NCBI GenBank assembly: GCA_035650255.1
Contig: DASRIA010000060.1
Location: forward strand, 1-52,255
Source of the DNA: DASRIA01 sp035650255
GTDB lineage: Bacteria > Actinomycetota > Thermoleophilia > Solirubrobacterales > JBBDJG01
Length of the DNA stretch: 52,255 nt
Direction of reading: 5' to 3'
Position numbers and translations under genes: made by a program
Shown: one piece after another, positions 41,092 through 48,010 of the stretch
How positions within the stretch are numbered: position 1 is the first letter of the stretch
Layout of the letters: the number at the start of each line of letters is the position of its first letter
The notes under the pieces: model-generated
The model's database searches: none
Told to the model about the DNA's origin: nothing
Seen by the model: the letters and a program-made list of their open reading frames with translations, nothing else

Positions 41092-42567
41092 ATGACGCTG
41101 AGCCCAAGGGCGATGGACCGCCCGTTTCGCAAGTACCTGACCGTGCTCACCGCGCTGGCCGCGGCGGTCGTCGTGACGGCGCCGGGAACCGCCCGCGCCG
41201 CCGATCCCGTGATCGCGGCCGCCGGGAACATCGCCTGCGACCCGAGCAGCCCCTACTTCGGCGCGGGGCTGGGCACGCCCACCCGCTGCCGCCAGGCGGA
41301 GACCGCCGCGCTGCTGCCGGCCGGGCTTGCCGGCGTGCTGACTCTCGGGGACGCTCAATATCGCGCGGGGGCGCTGTCGGCGTACACCGCGGTCTACGAG
41401 CCCACGTGGGGCCAATCGCGGGCCGTCACACATCCATCGCCAGGCAACCTCGACTACGCCACGGCGGGCGCCGCCGGGTACTTCGACTACTTCAACGGGG
41501 TGGGGGCGGCGACCGGGCCTGCGGGCAGCCGCGACCAGGGCTACTACAGCTTCGACCTGGGGGCGTGGCATCTGGTCGCCCTCAACTCGAACTGCACGCA
41601 GGTCGCCTGCGCGGCCGGGTCGGCACAGGAGCGCTGGCTGCGCGCCGACCTCGCAGCCCATCCGACGGCGTGCACGCTGGCCTTCATGCACGCCGGGCGC
41701 TTCAGCTCCGGCCGCCCGGGCGGCGCGCTGTCGATGGCCGCCCTGTACAGAACCCTGTACGAGGCAGGCGTCGACGTGGCGCTGGCGGGCCATGCGCGCC
41801 ATTACGAGCGGTTCGAGCCGCAGACCTCGGTCGGGCGGAATCGCGCCTTCGGGATCAGGCAGTTCGTCGTCGGCACGGGCGGCCATTCCCTGGGCCCGAT
41901 CGGAACGCCGAAGAAGTACAGCGTGGTGCGTCAGAACACGACGTTCGGCGTGCTGGAGCTGACACTGCACGCGAGCGGTTATTCGTGGCGCTTCATCGCT
42001 CCTGCCGGAGCGAGCTTCTCGGACGCCGGCTCCGGCGCCTGTCACGGCCCGCCGCCTCCGCGCAAGCCGAAGAAGAAGCCCAAGCCGAAGCCGAAGCCCC
42101 GCCCCAAGAGGACGACTTGCACGGCGACGGGAACCCCGGGCAACGACGTGCTGCGCGGGACGCGCGGGCGTGACGTGCTGTGTGGCCTGGGCGGGAACGA
42201 CCGCCTCGAGGGCAACGGCGGCAACGACCTGCTGCGCGGCGGCGACGGCAACGACCGGCTGGCCGGGGGAGGCGGGCGCGACCGGCTGGAGGGCGGCCGC
42301 GGGAAGGACGTGCTGCGCGGCGGGCGCGGGCGCGACCTGCTGCGCGGCGGCGGCGGCAACGACGTGCTGCGCGGCCAGGGAGGCGCGGACCGGCTGTTCG
42401 GCGACGGCGGCCGCAACCGCGTGTTCGGCAACGGCGGCAACGACTACATCGACGTCTCGCGCAACGGCACCCGCGACCTCGTGTCCGGCGGTCGCGGCCG
42501 CGACCGGGCGCGGGTCCAGTCCCGCGACCGGGTCCGGGGCGTGGAACGTTTGCTCCGCCGCAGATAG
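41092..42567 (+). CDS. Metallophosphoesterase-like pseudoenzyme with C-terminal RTX repeats
   Basis: 491 residues from ATG 41092 (GAGAGG 4-5 nt upstream). After a signal peptide (to ARAADP) the domain aligns closely with the phosphatase at 34917-40115, sharing GYFDYFNGVG, AAGSAQE and IRQFVVGTGG. The metal ligands are eroded: AAGDIAC is AAGNIAC (N46), GNHEY is GNLDY (L120 in place of His) and GHAHDYER is GHARHYER (R236 in place of His). D87, H200 and H234 remain. Loss of three ligands should abolish dinuclear metal catalysis. A Lys-Pro linker leads to 12 contiguous GGxGxDxLx nonapeptides, predicted to bind calcium, and a basic tail. It probably acts as a binding or structural subunit. Confidence 0.85.
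   Translation: MTLSPRAMDRPFRKYLTVLTALAAAVVVTAPGTARAADPVIAAAGNIACDPSSPYFGAGLGTPTRCRQAETAALLPAGLAGVLTLGDAQYRAGALSAYTAVYEPTWGQSRAVTHPSPGNLDYATAGAAGYFDYFNGVGAATGPAGSRDQGYYSFDLGAWHLVALNSNCTQVACAAGSAQERWLRADLAAHPTACTLAFMHAGRFSSGRPGGALSMAALYRTLYEAGVDVALAGHARHYERFEPQTSVGRNRAFGIRQFVVGTGGHSLGPIGTPKKYSVVRQNTTFGVLELTLHASGYSWRFIAPAGASFSDAGSGACHGPPPPRKPKKKPKPKPKPRPKRTTCTATGTPGNDVLRGTRGRDVLCGLGGNDRLEGNGGNDLLRGGDGNDRLAGGGGRDRLEGGRGKDVLRGGRGRDLLRGGGGNDVLRGQGGADRLFGDGGRNRVFGNGGNDYIDVSRNGTRDLVSGGRGRDRARVQSRDRVRGVERLLRRR
42130..42453 (+). repeat. Twelve contiguous 27-bp RTX (calcium-binding nonapeptide) repeats
   Basis: The encoded nonapeptides run from GTPGNDVLR to GNGGNDYID with no interruption (12 x 9 residues). 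Several positions use Arg, Lys or Ala in place of Asn before the Asp (GRD, GKD, GAD), and one lacks the Asp (GGRNRVF). Calcium affinity may therefore vary along the roll. Confidence 0.85.
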
Positions 42568-42587
42568 GGGACGCCGACCGGGTCAAG

Positions 42588-42628
42588 CGTGGTCGATTCA
42601 CAACCGTACGGGTAGTCGATCGACCACG
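42588..42628. terminator. Bidirectional hairpin between convergent operons
   Basis: CGTGGTCGA (42588-42596) pairs perfectly with TCGACCACG (42620-42628). The 23-nt loop contains a second small palindrome (ACCGTACGGGT). It lies between the stops at 42567 and 42695. Confidence 0.7.
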
Positions 42629-42694
42629 GTTGCGAGCCTCGAGCGAGACCCTCCTCCCTACCCACCCGGTTTCGTTTGACGCAGCCGGCCCAGG

Positions 42695-43255
42695 TTACGT
42701 GCGCCGGCGCCGGCGCACCGCGAGCGTCAGCATCCCGAGCAGCGCCGGGACGCCGAGCGCGAGCGGCAGCACCCCGTCCGAGTTGAGGTCCTTGGTGTCG
42801 GCGATCTGCACGTCGATGGACGGGCTCGATACCGGGGCGCCGTGCCCGGGATCCTCGGGGAGCACGACGACGTAGACGGCGGCGTGCCCGCCGGTGACCG
42901 CCTTGACCGACCAGGAGATCGACGTCGTCTCACCCGGGCCGAGGGTGGGCACGTTCTTCGTACGCTCCTCGGACCAGTCCTCGGGGTCGACGTAGATGCC
43001 GCGGCTGAGGCCCACGACGTTCAGGTGGGCTACCAGGTCCGAGCGCGCGCCCGTGCCCCGGTTGCGGATCTCGGTCGTGAATCCGAACTCGTCACCAAGT
43101 CGCGTCGAGACAGAGCTGCGGCTAACGGACACGTCCAGGAGCGGTGTCTCGAAGAACCCGCCGGAGCCCTCGACCGTTGCTTCCTGCGCGGCCGCCGGCG
43201 TCGCCGTCGCGAGCGCGCACCCGACGGCCAGGAGCGTGGCCCTCAACCCCCTCAT
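42695..43255 (-). CDS. Cell-surface protein with Ig-like domain and C-terminal membrane anchor
   Basis: The 186-residue product starts at ATG 43255, overlapping the permease stop as ATGA. A signal peptide (MRGLRATLLAVGCALATATP) ends at AAAQ. A CARDB/DUF11-like sandwich follows (VSTRLGDEFGFTTEIRNRGTG, LGPGETTSISWSVKAVTGG, AVYVVVLPEDPGH). A final helix (LPLALGVPALLGMLTLAV) and RRRRRT anchor it by a stop-transfer. It is the last gene of the two-component/ABC operon. It may be an extracytoplasmic partner of the ABC permease, comparable in position (not sequence) to NosD in NosDFY systems. The specific role is unknown. Confidence 0.75.
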   Translation of the reverse strand: MRGLRATLLAVGCALATATPAAAQEATVEGSGGFFETPLLDVSVSRSSVSTRLGDEFGFTTEIRNRGTGARSDLVAHLNVVGLSRGIYVDPEDWSEERTKNVPTLGPGETTSISWSVKAVTGGHAAVYVVVLPEDPGHGAPVSSPSIDVQIADTKDLNSDGVLPLALGVPALLGMLTLAVRRRRRT

Positions 43256-44031
43256 CCCTCGGTCCCCGCTCGCAGCGACATGAACCGGGGCGCCAGCAGG
43301 ACCGCCACGATCGTGAGCCCCACCGCGGCAACCAGCGGCGAGATCAGCCAGGAGAGCTCCCGCGTCCACTCGTACTGGCTGATCACGACGTTGCGCATGT
43401 AGTGCTCCGCCGCGGTCATCGGGTTGACCCGCTGGAGCAGCTCGCCCGCCCAGCCCTGCTTCGCGCCGCCCGGCAGCAGCGTGGGCGCGAACAGGGCCAG
43501 CAGCACGAACAGGCTGACCGACAGGCTGACCCGATTCGAGCTCGCCAGCGTGCTGACGATGAGACCGAAGGCGGCGAGGGCGACGGCGACCAGGGAGCCG
43601 ACGAGCAGTCCCGCGATTACCGCGTCGTCGACAGCGCCGACGTCGCGTCCGAGGAACCAGACGTACGGGACCGTCACTGCCAGCGCGGCGAACCACACCG
43701 ACAGCGCCGCGACCAGCTTTCCCGACAGCAGCTGACGGCGCGGCACCGGCGTGAGCAGAAGGCTCTCGAGCGTGCCGCGCTCGCGCTCCCCGCTGATCGC
43801 GTCGGCCGCCACCATCAACGCGAGCAGCGCGCCGAACATGACGGCCACCTGGAGCGTGAGGTTGACCGTCTCACGCTTCTCGAGGAAGTTGATGCCCTCG
43901 CTGGTCGCTCCCACGTACGTGATGACGCTCGCGAGCACGCTGAACGCGAACAGCAGCAACAGCCCGCGGCCGCCGAGCCACAGGTCGCGCAGTTCCCGTC
44001 CCGCCACCACCGACCAGCCGCGCGATTCCAT
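43252..44031 (-). CDS. ABC-2 type permease (NosY-like)
   Basis: 259 residues with six predicted helices. It begins MESRGWSVVAGRELRDLWLG with the first helix at LLLLFAFSVLASVITYVG. The segment ISGERERGTLESLLLTPVPRR is the cytoplasmic coupling motif of ABC-2 permeases such as NosY and NatB (SGERERGT). It starts 1 bp after the ATPase stop and overlaps the next start. Together with the ATPase it forms one transporter. Substrate is not predictable from sequence; the operon's PepSY-like proteins and lipoprotein suggest an envelope role. Confidence 0.87.
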   Translation of the reverse strand: MESRGWSVVAGRELRDLWLGGRGLLLLFAFSVLASVITYVGATSEGINFLEKRETVNLTLQVAVMFGALLALMVAADAISGERERGTLESLLLTPVPRRQLLSGKLVAALSVWFAALAVTVPYVWFLGRDVGAVDDAVIAGLLVGSLVAVALAAFGLIVSTLASSNRVSLSVSLFVLLALFAPTLLPGGAKQGWAGELLQRVNPMTAAEHYMRNVVISQYEWTRELSWLISPLVAAVGLTIVAVLLAPRFMSLRAGTEG

Positions 44032-44032
44032 C

Positions 44033-44986
44033 TCAGCGCTCCGTGGTCATAGACAGGAAGGCGTCGCTCAGGCGGGTGCCCTCGAGCTCGAAGGCGAGCA
44101 CAGGCACCTGCGCGTCCGCGAGCGCGCGGATCGCCTCGCTCACGCGCACCGGGACTGCCTCGCGATCGGTCACGTCCGCCAGGCTGGCGGCGATCCAATC
44201 GGGTCGCTCTTCGAAGGGCTGGACGTCCTCGAGCCCGGGCAGCCGGCCGAGGACCTCGATCGCAGCGCCCTGCAGCTCGACCGGCACGCGGAAGCGCACG
44301 CGGCGAGCGGCGCCGGCGCGGCGGGTCACATCGGCGACCGTGCCCTCGGCGACGACGCGGCCGTGATTCAGGATCAGGACGCGCGAGCAGGTGTCCTCGA
44401 CCTCGCCCAGGAAGTGCGTGCTGAGCAGGACCGTCGCCCCGCGGTCGCGGGCGATGCCCTGGACGAGGTGCAGCACCTGCCTCTGCCCGGCCGGATCGAG
44501 GCCGAGCGTGGGCTCGTCGAAGAACACGACCTGCGGGTCGTTCACCAGCGCACGCGCGATGCCGAGCCGCTGGCGCATGCCACGGCTGTAGGTCGCGATC
44601 CGCGACGCGCCGCGATCTGCCAGGCCCACCTGCTCGAGCAACGTACCTGCGGTGGACGCCGCGCTCGCACGCGAGTGACCGAACAGCTGCGCGTGGTAGC
44701 GCAGGAACTCCGTCCCCGTCTGCGTTTCGGGATAGCCCGCGCTCTCGGGGAGCACTCCCACGCGCCCGCGAATCTCGTCCGGCCGCGTGTGCGGAACGCC
44801 GGCCACCGTGAAGCTGCCCGCGGTGGGAGGAAAGATGGTCGTCAGCACCCGGATCGCGGTGGTCTTCCCGGCGCCGTTGGGGCCCAGCAGCCCGATCACC
44901 TCGCCCGCGCGTGCGCTGAACGTCAGGTCCTCGAGCGCGACGATCTCGCCGTAGGCCTTCCGCAGGCCGGCGGCCTCGATGGTCAC
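44033..44986 (-). CDS. ABC transporter ATPase (NosF/CcmA-like)
   Basis: GTG 44986 (VTIEAAGLRKAYGEIVALED) is chosen because the domain begins there and it lies 19 bp after the previous stop. ATG 45046 in frame would overlap the lipoprotein gene. It has about 317 residues: Walker A GPNGAGKTT, Q-loop LPESAGYPETQTG, signature YSRGMRQRLGIARAL, Walker B VVFFDEPTLGLD and H-loop STHFLGE. About 100 C-terminal residues beyond the core (RRVRFRVPVELQGAAIEVLG) are typical of ABC-2 ATPases. It partners with the permease at 43252-44031. Confidence 0.88.
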   Translation of the reverse strand: MTIEAAGLRKAYGEIVALEDLTFSARAGEVIGLLGPNGAGKTTAIRVLTTIFPPTAGSFTVAGVPHTRPDEIRGRVGVLPESAGYPETQTGTEFLRYHAQLFGHSRASAASTAGTLLEQVGLADRGASRIATYSRGMRQRLGIARALVNDPQVVFFDEPTLGLDPAGQRQVLHLVQGIARDRGATVLLSTHFLGEVEDTCSRVLILNHGRVVAEGTVADVTRRAGAARRVRFRVPVELQGAAIEVLGRLPGLEDVQPFEERPDWIAASLADVTDREAVPVRVSEAIRALADAQVPVLAFELEGTRLSDAFLSMTTER

Positions 44987-45005
44987 GGCGCCGTGACCGT
45001 TGCTG

Positions 45006-45779
45006 CTACCTGGTGACCTCGATGAGCTCTTCACGTCCGCCACCATCCTTGGTGGTGCGCAGCACGTGGCCCGTTCCACGTGCGTAGTACTTGTACTCGA
45101 CCACGCCCGGCTCGAGCGGCGTGGTGTCCTCCGTCTTGACGCAATTCTCGAACTTCCCGGACGGCACCGTCACGGTGGCGTCCACGCTCAGGACCTTGCC
45201 CAGGTCCTCGGCCTCGCCCTCGTAGTACTCCTGGCGGTACGTGAGCCCGGGCCGCGGCTTCGCCGGCATGATGATGCCGGCATAGGCACCGTCCACCCCG
45301 TGCTCCCATGAACCCGTCGTCGAGGACACCTTCCCGTCCTTGTACTCCTTCGTGTCCTCGCCCAGGTACCAGACGTTGCCGTCCTTGTCCTGCGCATACC
45401 AGTCGTCGGTGACCTCCACGAATCCTCCACCGTCGCGCTGCGTGACCGTGTCCCGGAGCACCAGCGCCTCGACGCCGGCGATGCGCTTCTTCTTGTTCGT
45501 CACCTCGACCACGATGCGCTCGGTGGCCGACGTATAGACCCACCTCGCCCCGCGCGGCATCGGCCAGAAGGGATTGTCGATCTTGGTCGTGAAGTCGGCC
45601 GGGTCGAGCTCGACGGGCTCGCTGCCCTGAGGCAGGCCGGCCGCGCCATCGGCAGCCGGTGCCTCGGTCGTTGCAGTCGCGCCCGTCGTGCTCTGCGTGG
45701 TGTCCTTGTCGTCGTCCGAGCCGCAGCCCGTGACGATCAGCGCGCAGCACGCGCACGCCAGGAGGAGCGAGCGGGTCAG
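45006..45779 (-). CDS. Lipoprotein, paralogue of 18620-19501, probably started at CTG
   Basis: The frame is open well upstream of the first ATG (45560). Only from CTG 45779 does it give a complete lipoprotein signal: MTRSLLLACACCALIVTGC (Cys19). CTG overlaps the stop of the PepSY gene as CTGA, with GGAGACGAGGA just upstream, so coupled initiation at CTG is the best reading. The mature 239 residues match the lipoprotein at 18620-19501: FTTKIDNPFWPMPRGARWVY, WYAQDKDGNVWYLGED, HGVDGAYAGIIMPAKP, YRQEYYEG and YKYYARGTGH. Function is unknown; both homologues belong to ABC-exporter clusters. If CTG is not used, translation from 45560 would give a protein without export signal. Confidence 0.75.
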   Translation of the reverse strand: MTRSLLLACACCALIVTGCGSDDDKDTTQSTTGATATTEAPAADGAAGLPQGSEPVELDPADFTTKIDNPFWPMPRGARWVYTSATERIVVEVTNKKKRIAGVEALVLRDTVTQRDGGGFVEVTDDWYAQDKDGNVWYLGEDTKEYKDGKVSSTTGSWEHGVDGAYAGIIMPAKPRPGLTYRQEYYEGEAEDLGKVLSVDATVTVPSGKFENCVKTEDTTPLEPGVVEYKYYARGTGHVLRTTKDGGGREELIEVTR

Positions 45780-46111
45780 TCCTCGTCTCCGCTCTCGTTC
45801 TCCTCACGACCGCCGGAGTCGTCGTCGGTCTCGACGCCGGCCCGCTTGAAGTCGCTAGTGAGCTTCACCTCGACGGTCTTGCCGTCGCGCTGCACCTCGA
45901 CCTCCCAGGCCTCGGAGCCTTCGCCCTCACGCTCGACGCCCACGGCCCGGCCGCCGCCGGCGATTGCCACGGCCGCCTGCTTGGCGCGATCGGCGTCCGG
46001 CCCGGTCACGTTCTCGTCGTCATCGCCGGTGGCCTGGGCGTAGCCCACTCCACCCGCACCGATGGCGAGCACCGCCGCCCCGGCGATCAAGAGCTTCCTG
46101 CGTCTGGTCAT
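45776..46111 (-). CDS. Small secreted or anchored PepSY-like protein (second of two)
   Basis: The 111-residue product starts at ATG 46111, 9 nt after AGGTGG. An N-terminal helix (LLIAGAAVLAIGAGGVGYAQ) is followed by a PepSY-type alpha/beta fold (ADRAKQAAVAIAGGGRAVGV, then AWEVEVQRDGKTVEVKL). The acidic tail is rich in Asp and Glu (ETDDDSGGREENESGDED). PepSY domains are thought to inhibit proteases or to sense envelope conditions and often sit beside two-component genes. It is similar in layout to the protein at 46199-46579. Upstream is the direct repeat at 46166-46182. Confidence 0.75.
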   Translation of the reverse strand: MTRRRKLLIAGAAVLAIGAGGVGYAQATGDDDENVTGPDADRAKQAAVAIAGGGRAVGVEREGEGSEAWEVEVQRDGKTVEVKLTSDFKRAGVETDDDSGGREENESGDED

Positions 46112-46165
46112 TGCTTCGCCACCTTCCATGACGTGAGGGTTCCAATGAAAACATTGCCGCTATTC

Positions 46166-46182
46166 ATGAGACTGCGATGAGA
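46166..46182 (-). promoter_or_regulatory. Direct repeat ATGAGA-N5-ATGAGA (site 3), candidate response-regulator box
   Basis: Two perfect hexamers spaced by 5 bp, an 11-bp period, 55 nt upstream of the PepSY start at 46111. Read on the coding strand it is TCTCAT-N5-TCTCAT. AATGTT lies 10 nt downstream as a possible -10, inside the small palindrome CAATG-N4-CATTG (46143-46156). The same pattern recurs at 46603 and 48715. Confidence 0.6.
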
Positions 46183-46198
46183 CAGCCCGCACCTGCGG

Positions 46199-46579
46199 TT
46201 ACTTCGCGGGCGGCCCGTAGCCTTCCACCTTGGCCTCGATCCAGTTCATGTCGCGGTCCAGGTAGACCACGACGTGGCGACCCGCGGTGCGCTGTTCGCC
46301 GAAGCTTTCGAGCGGCTGCGCCGGCTTGAACACCCGCACGGCCCAAGTGGCCGCACCTTCGTCGTCGCGCGAGACCGAAACGACTCGGCCGCCTTCGACG
46401 ACCTGCAGTGCCGCGTTCGCAGCCTGGTTCGATTTGGCATCGGCGACCGTCGTGTCGGATCCACCGGCGCCTGCGGTCTGTGCGACACCTACCGCGGCCA
46501 CGCCGAGCGCAAGCGCGAGTATGCCTGCAATGAGCAAATTCGGTGTACGTGCAATGAATATGTTCGGTGTACGTGTCAT
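46199..46579 (-). CDS. Small PepSY-like exported protein (first of two), with internal 8-residue duplication
   Basis: 126 residues from ATG 46579; ATG 46615 in frame lies inside the direct-repeat box and is less likely. No Shine-Dalgarno is visible for either, which would fit a leaderless mRNA. The N-terminus carries RTPNIFIA and RTPNLLIA in tandem, the second beginning the membrane helix (LLIAGILALALGVAAVGVAQ). The mature domain has SNQAANAALQVVEGGRVVSV and ATWAVRVFKPAQ, a PepSY-type pattern, and ends in an amphipathic strand with YLDRDMNWIEAKVEGYG. It lies between the kinase gene and its paralogue, so it is probably part of the same stress-sensing unit. Confidence 0.72.
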   Translation of the reverse strand: MTRTPNIFIARTPNLLIAGILALALGVAAVGVAQTAGAGGSDTTVADAKSNQAANAALQVVEGGRVVSVSRDDEGAATWAVRVFKPAQPLESFGEQRTAGRHVVVYLDRDMNWIEAKVEGYGPPAK

Positions 46580-46602
46580 GCGTTCAGTTGTGCCCGTGGT
46601 CA

Positions 46603-46619
46603 CTGAGATGGACATGAGA
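46603..46619 (-). promoter_or_regulatory. Direct repeat CTGAGA-N5-ATGAGA (site 2), candidate response-regulator box
   Basis: Same hexamer pair and 5-bp spacing as sites 1 and 3. It lies 23 nt before ATG 46579, exactly the same distance as site 1 from the regulator's GTG. It is located in the gap between the kinase stop (46629) and the first PepSY gene. Confidence 0.58.
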
Positions 46620-46628
46620 GACCCGCGA

Positions 46629-47981
46629 TCAGTTGCGAGCCGGCACGCCGTGCGGGATCCGCAGCCGCACCGTGGCGCCGTTCGCCGCCGTTGAGACGAT
46701 CGTTGCGGAGCCGCCGTGTGCCTCTGCGATGGCCCGCACGATGGCGAGGCCGATGCCGGTGCCGCCGCGCGTGCGGGCGGCGTCCCCGCGCGAGAATCGC
46801 TCGAAAGCGTGCGGGACGAGCTCTGCAGGGAAGCCGGCGCCCTCGTCGCTGACGTCAATCTCGACGGCGGAGCCGTTCTCGCGCGCCGCCAGCCGTATCT
46901 CCCCGGCGCCGTAACGCAGGGCGTTGTCCACGAGGTTCGCCAGGGCCTGGCGGCTGCGCAGCGGATCGATCGTGGCCTGCAGACCTTCCGGCGCCTCGAC
47001 CTGGATCCCGCGACCCTGCTCCGCCGCGCGATCGCCAAAGCGCTGGCTCGTGCGCTCGAGCAGGTCCCGCAGGTCGACCCTCTCCGGCCGCACCGGTAGC
47101 TCGCCGTCTCCGGAGCGCGCGATCAGCAGCAGGTCCTCCGCGAGCTGGGCAAGGTGGTCTGTTTCCTCCAGCGCCGCGACGAGGGACTCGCGCACGCTGC
47201 GGCCGTTGCCTTCCGTCCGCATCGCAGCTTCGAGCTCGGCCTTCACCACGGCCAGCGGAGTGCGCAGCTCGTGGCTTGCATCTGCGACGAACTGGCGCTC
47301 ACGCTCGAACGCCGCCTCAAGACGCGCGAGCATCTCGTTGAGCGTCTGTCCCAGCCTGTGAATCTCGTCCTGGGCCTTGGGCAGGGGCAGGCGCTGGCCG
47401 TGCTCGGCCAGCGAGATGCGCTGGGCGCGGCGCCGCATCGCCTCGACCGGCCGGAACCCGATCGTGGCGAGCAGATACCCGATGCCGGAGGCGATCAGCA
47501 CTGCGATCGGCCCCCCGATCAGGAAGGAGCGCGCCAGGGTGTTGAGGCTGTCCTCGCGGTCGCCGAGCGACGCGCCGGTGACGACGACCACCGTCCTCCC
47601 CTGCGAGCGGGACGGGCGCGCGAGGATCCGCGCCGGGCCGTCGACGCCCGCCACCTCACGCGTGACCACCAGCGGCTCCCGTGCGGCCGTCCGGGCCTCG
47701 TCGGGACGCAGGGCGGGGGAACGGTCTGCGGTCGTGCCGTCGAGCAGCCGGCCCTGGGCGGTGAGGATCTGGATGAAGCCCTCGTCCGACTCGACCAGCC
47801 TGGGCCCACCCACGACCGACCGAGCGGAGTCGCTGGCGCGCACGAGCGCGGCGGCGTCATCCGAGCGCGACCGCAGCGCGGTGTCGACGATCTCGTCCAG
47901 ATGCGTCTCCTGTCGCTCGAAGACGAACACGCCCATTCCGGCGATCAGCACCGTCATCGCCAGGGCGAAGGCGGCCGTCAT
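46629..47981 (-). CDS. Sensor histidine kinase (HAMP, HisKA, HATPase_c)
   Basis: 450 residues from ATG 47981. CTG 48008, with GGAGG 9 nt upstream, would add SRLPIRVR before the first helix, which is what family members usually have there. TM1 (AAFALAMTVLIAGMGVFVF) is followed by an extracytoplasmic sensor of about 130 residues and TM2 (LIGGPIAVLIASGIGYLLAT). A HAMP linker, the H-box ASHELRTPL (His near residue 237), N-box LVDNALRYG, G1 DEGAGFP, F-box FERFSRGDAART and G2 GGTGIGLAIV complete the set. It should phosphorylate the response regulator encoded directly upstream. The signal is unknown; the nearby PepSY proteins may modulate it. Confidence 0.92.
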   Translation of the reverse strand: MTAAFALAMTVLIAGMGVFVFERQETHLDEIVDTALRSRSDDAAALVRASDSARSVVGGPRLVESDEGFIQILTAQGRLLDGTTADRSPALRPDEARTAAREPLVVTREVAGVDGPARILARPSRSQGRTVVVVTGASLGDREDSLNTLARSFLIGGPIAVLIASGIGYLLATIGFRPVEAMRRRAQRISLAEHGQRLPLPKAQDEIHRLGQTLNEMLARLEAAFERERQFVADASHELRTPLAVVKAELEAAMRTEGNGRSVRESLVAALEETDHLAQLAEDLLLIARSGDGELPVRPERVDLRDLLERTSQRFGDRAAEQGRGIQVEAPEGLQATIDPLRSRQALANLVDNALRYGAGEIRLAARENGSAVEIDVSDEGAGFPAELVPHAFERFSRGDAARTRGGTGIGLAIVRAIAEAHGGSATIVSTAANGATVRLRIPHGVPARN

Positions 47982-48010
47982 CCGGACTCGGATAGGCAGC
48001 CGGCTCAGGA

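Noticed and set aside
42130..42453. Short 27-bp repeats considered as a CRISPR-like or VNTR array
   Set aside because: They are contiguous codon-level RTX nonapeptides inside an intact gene.
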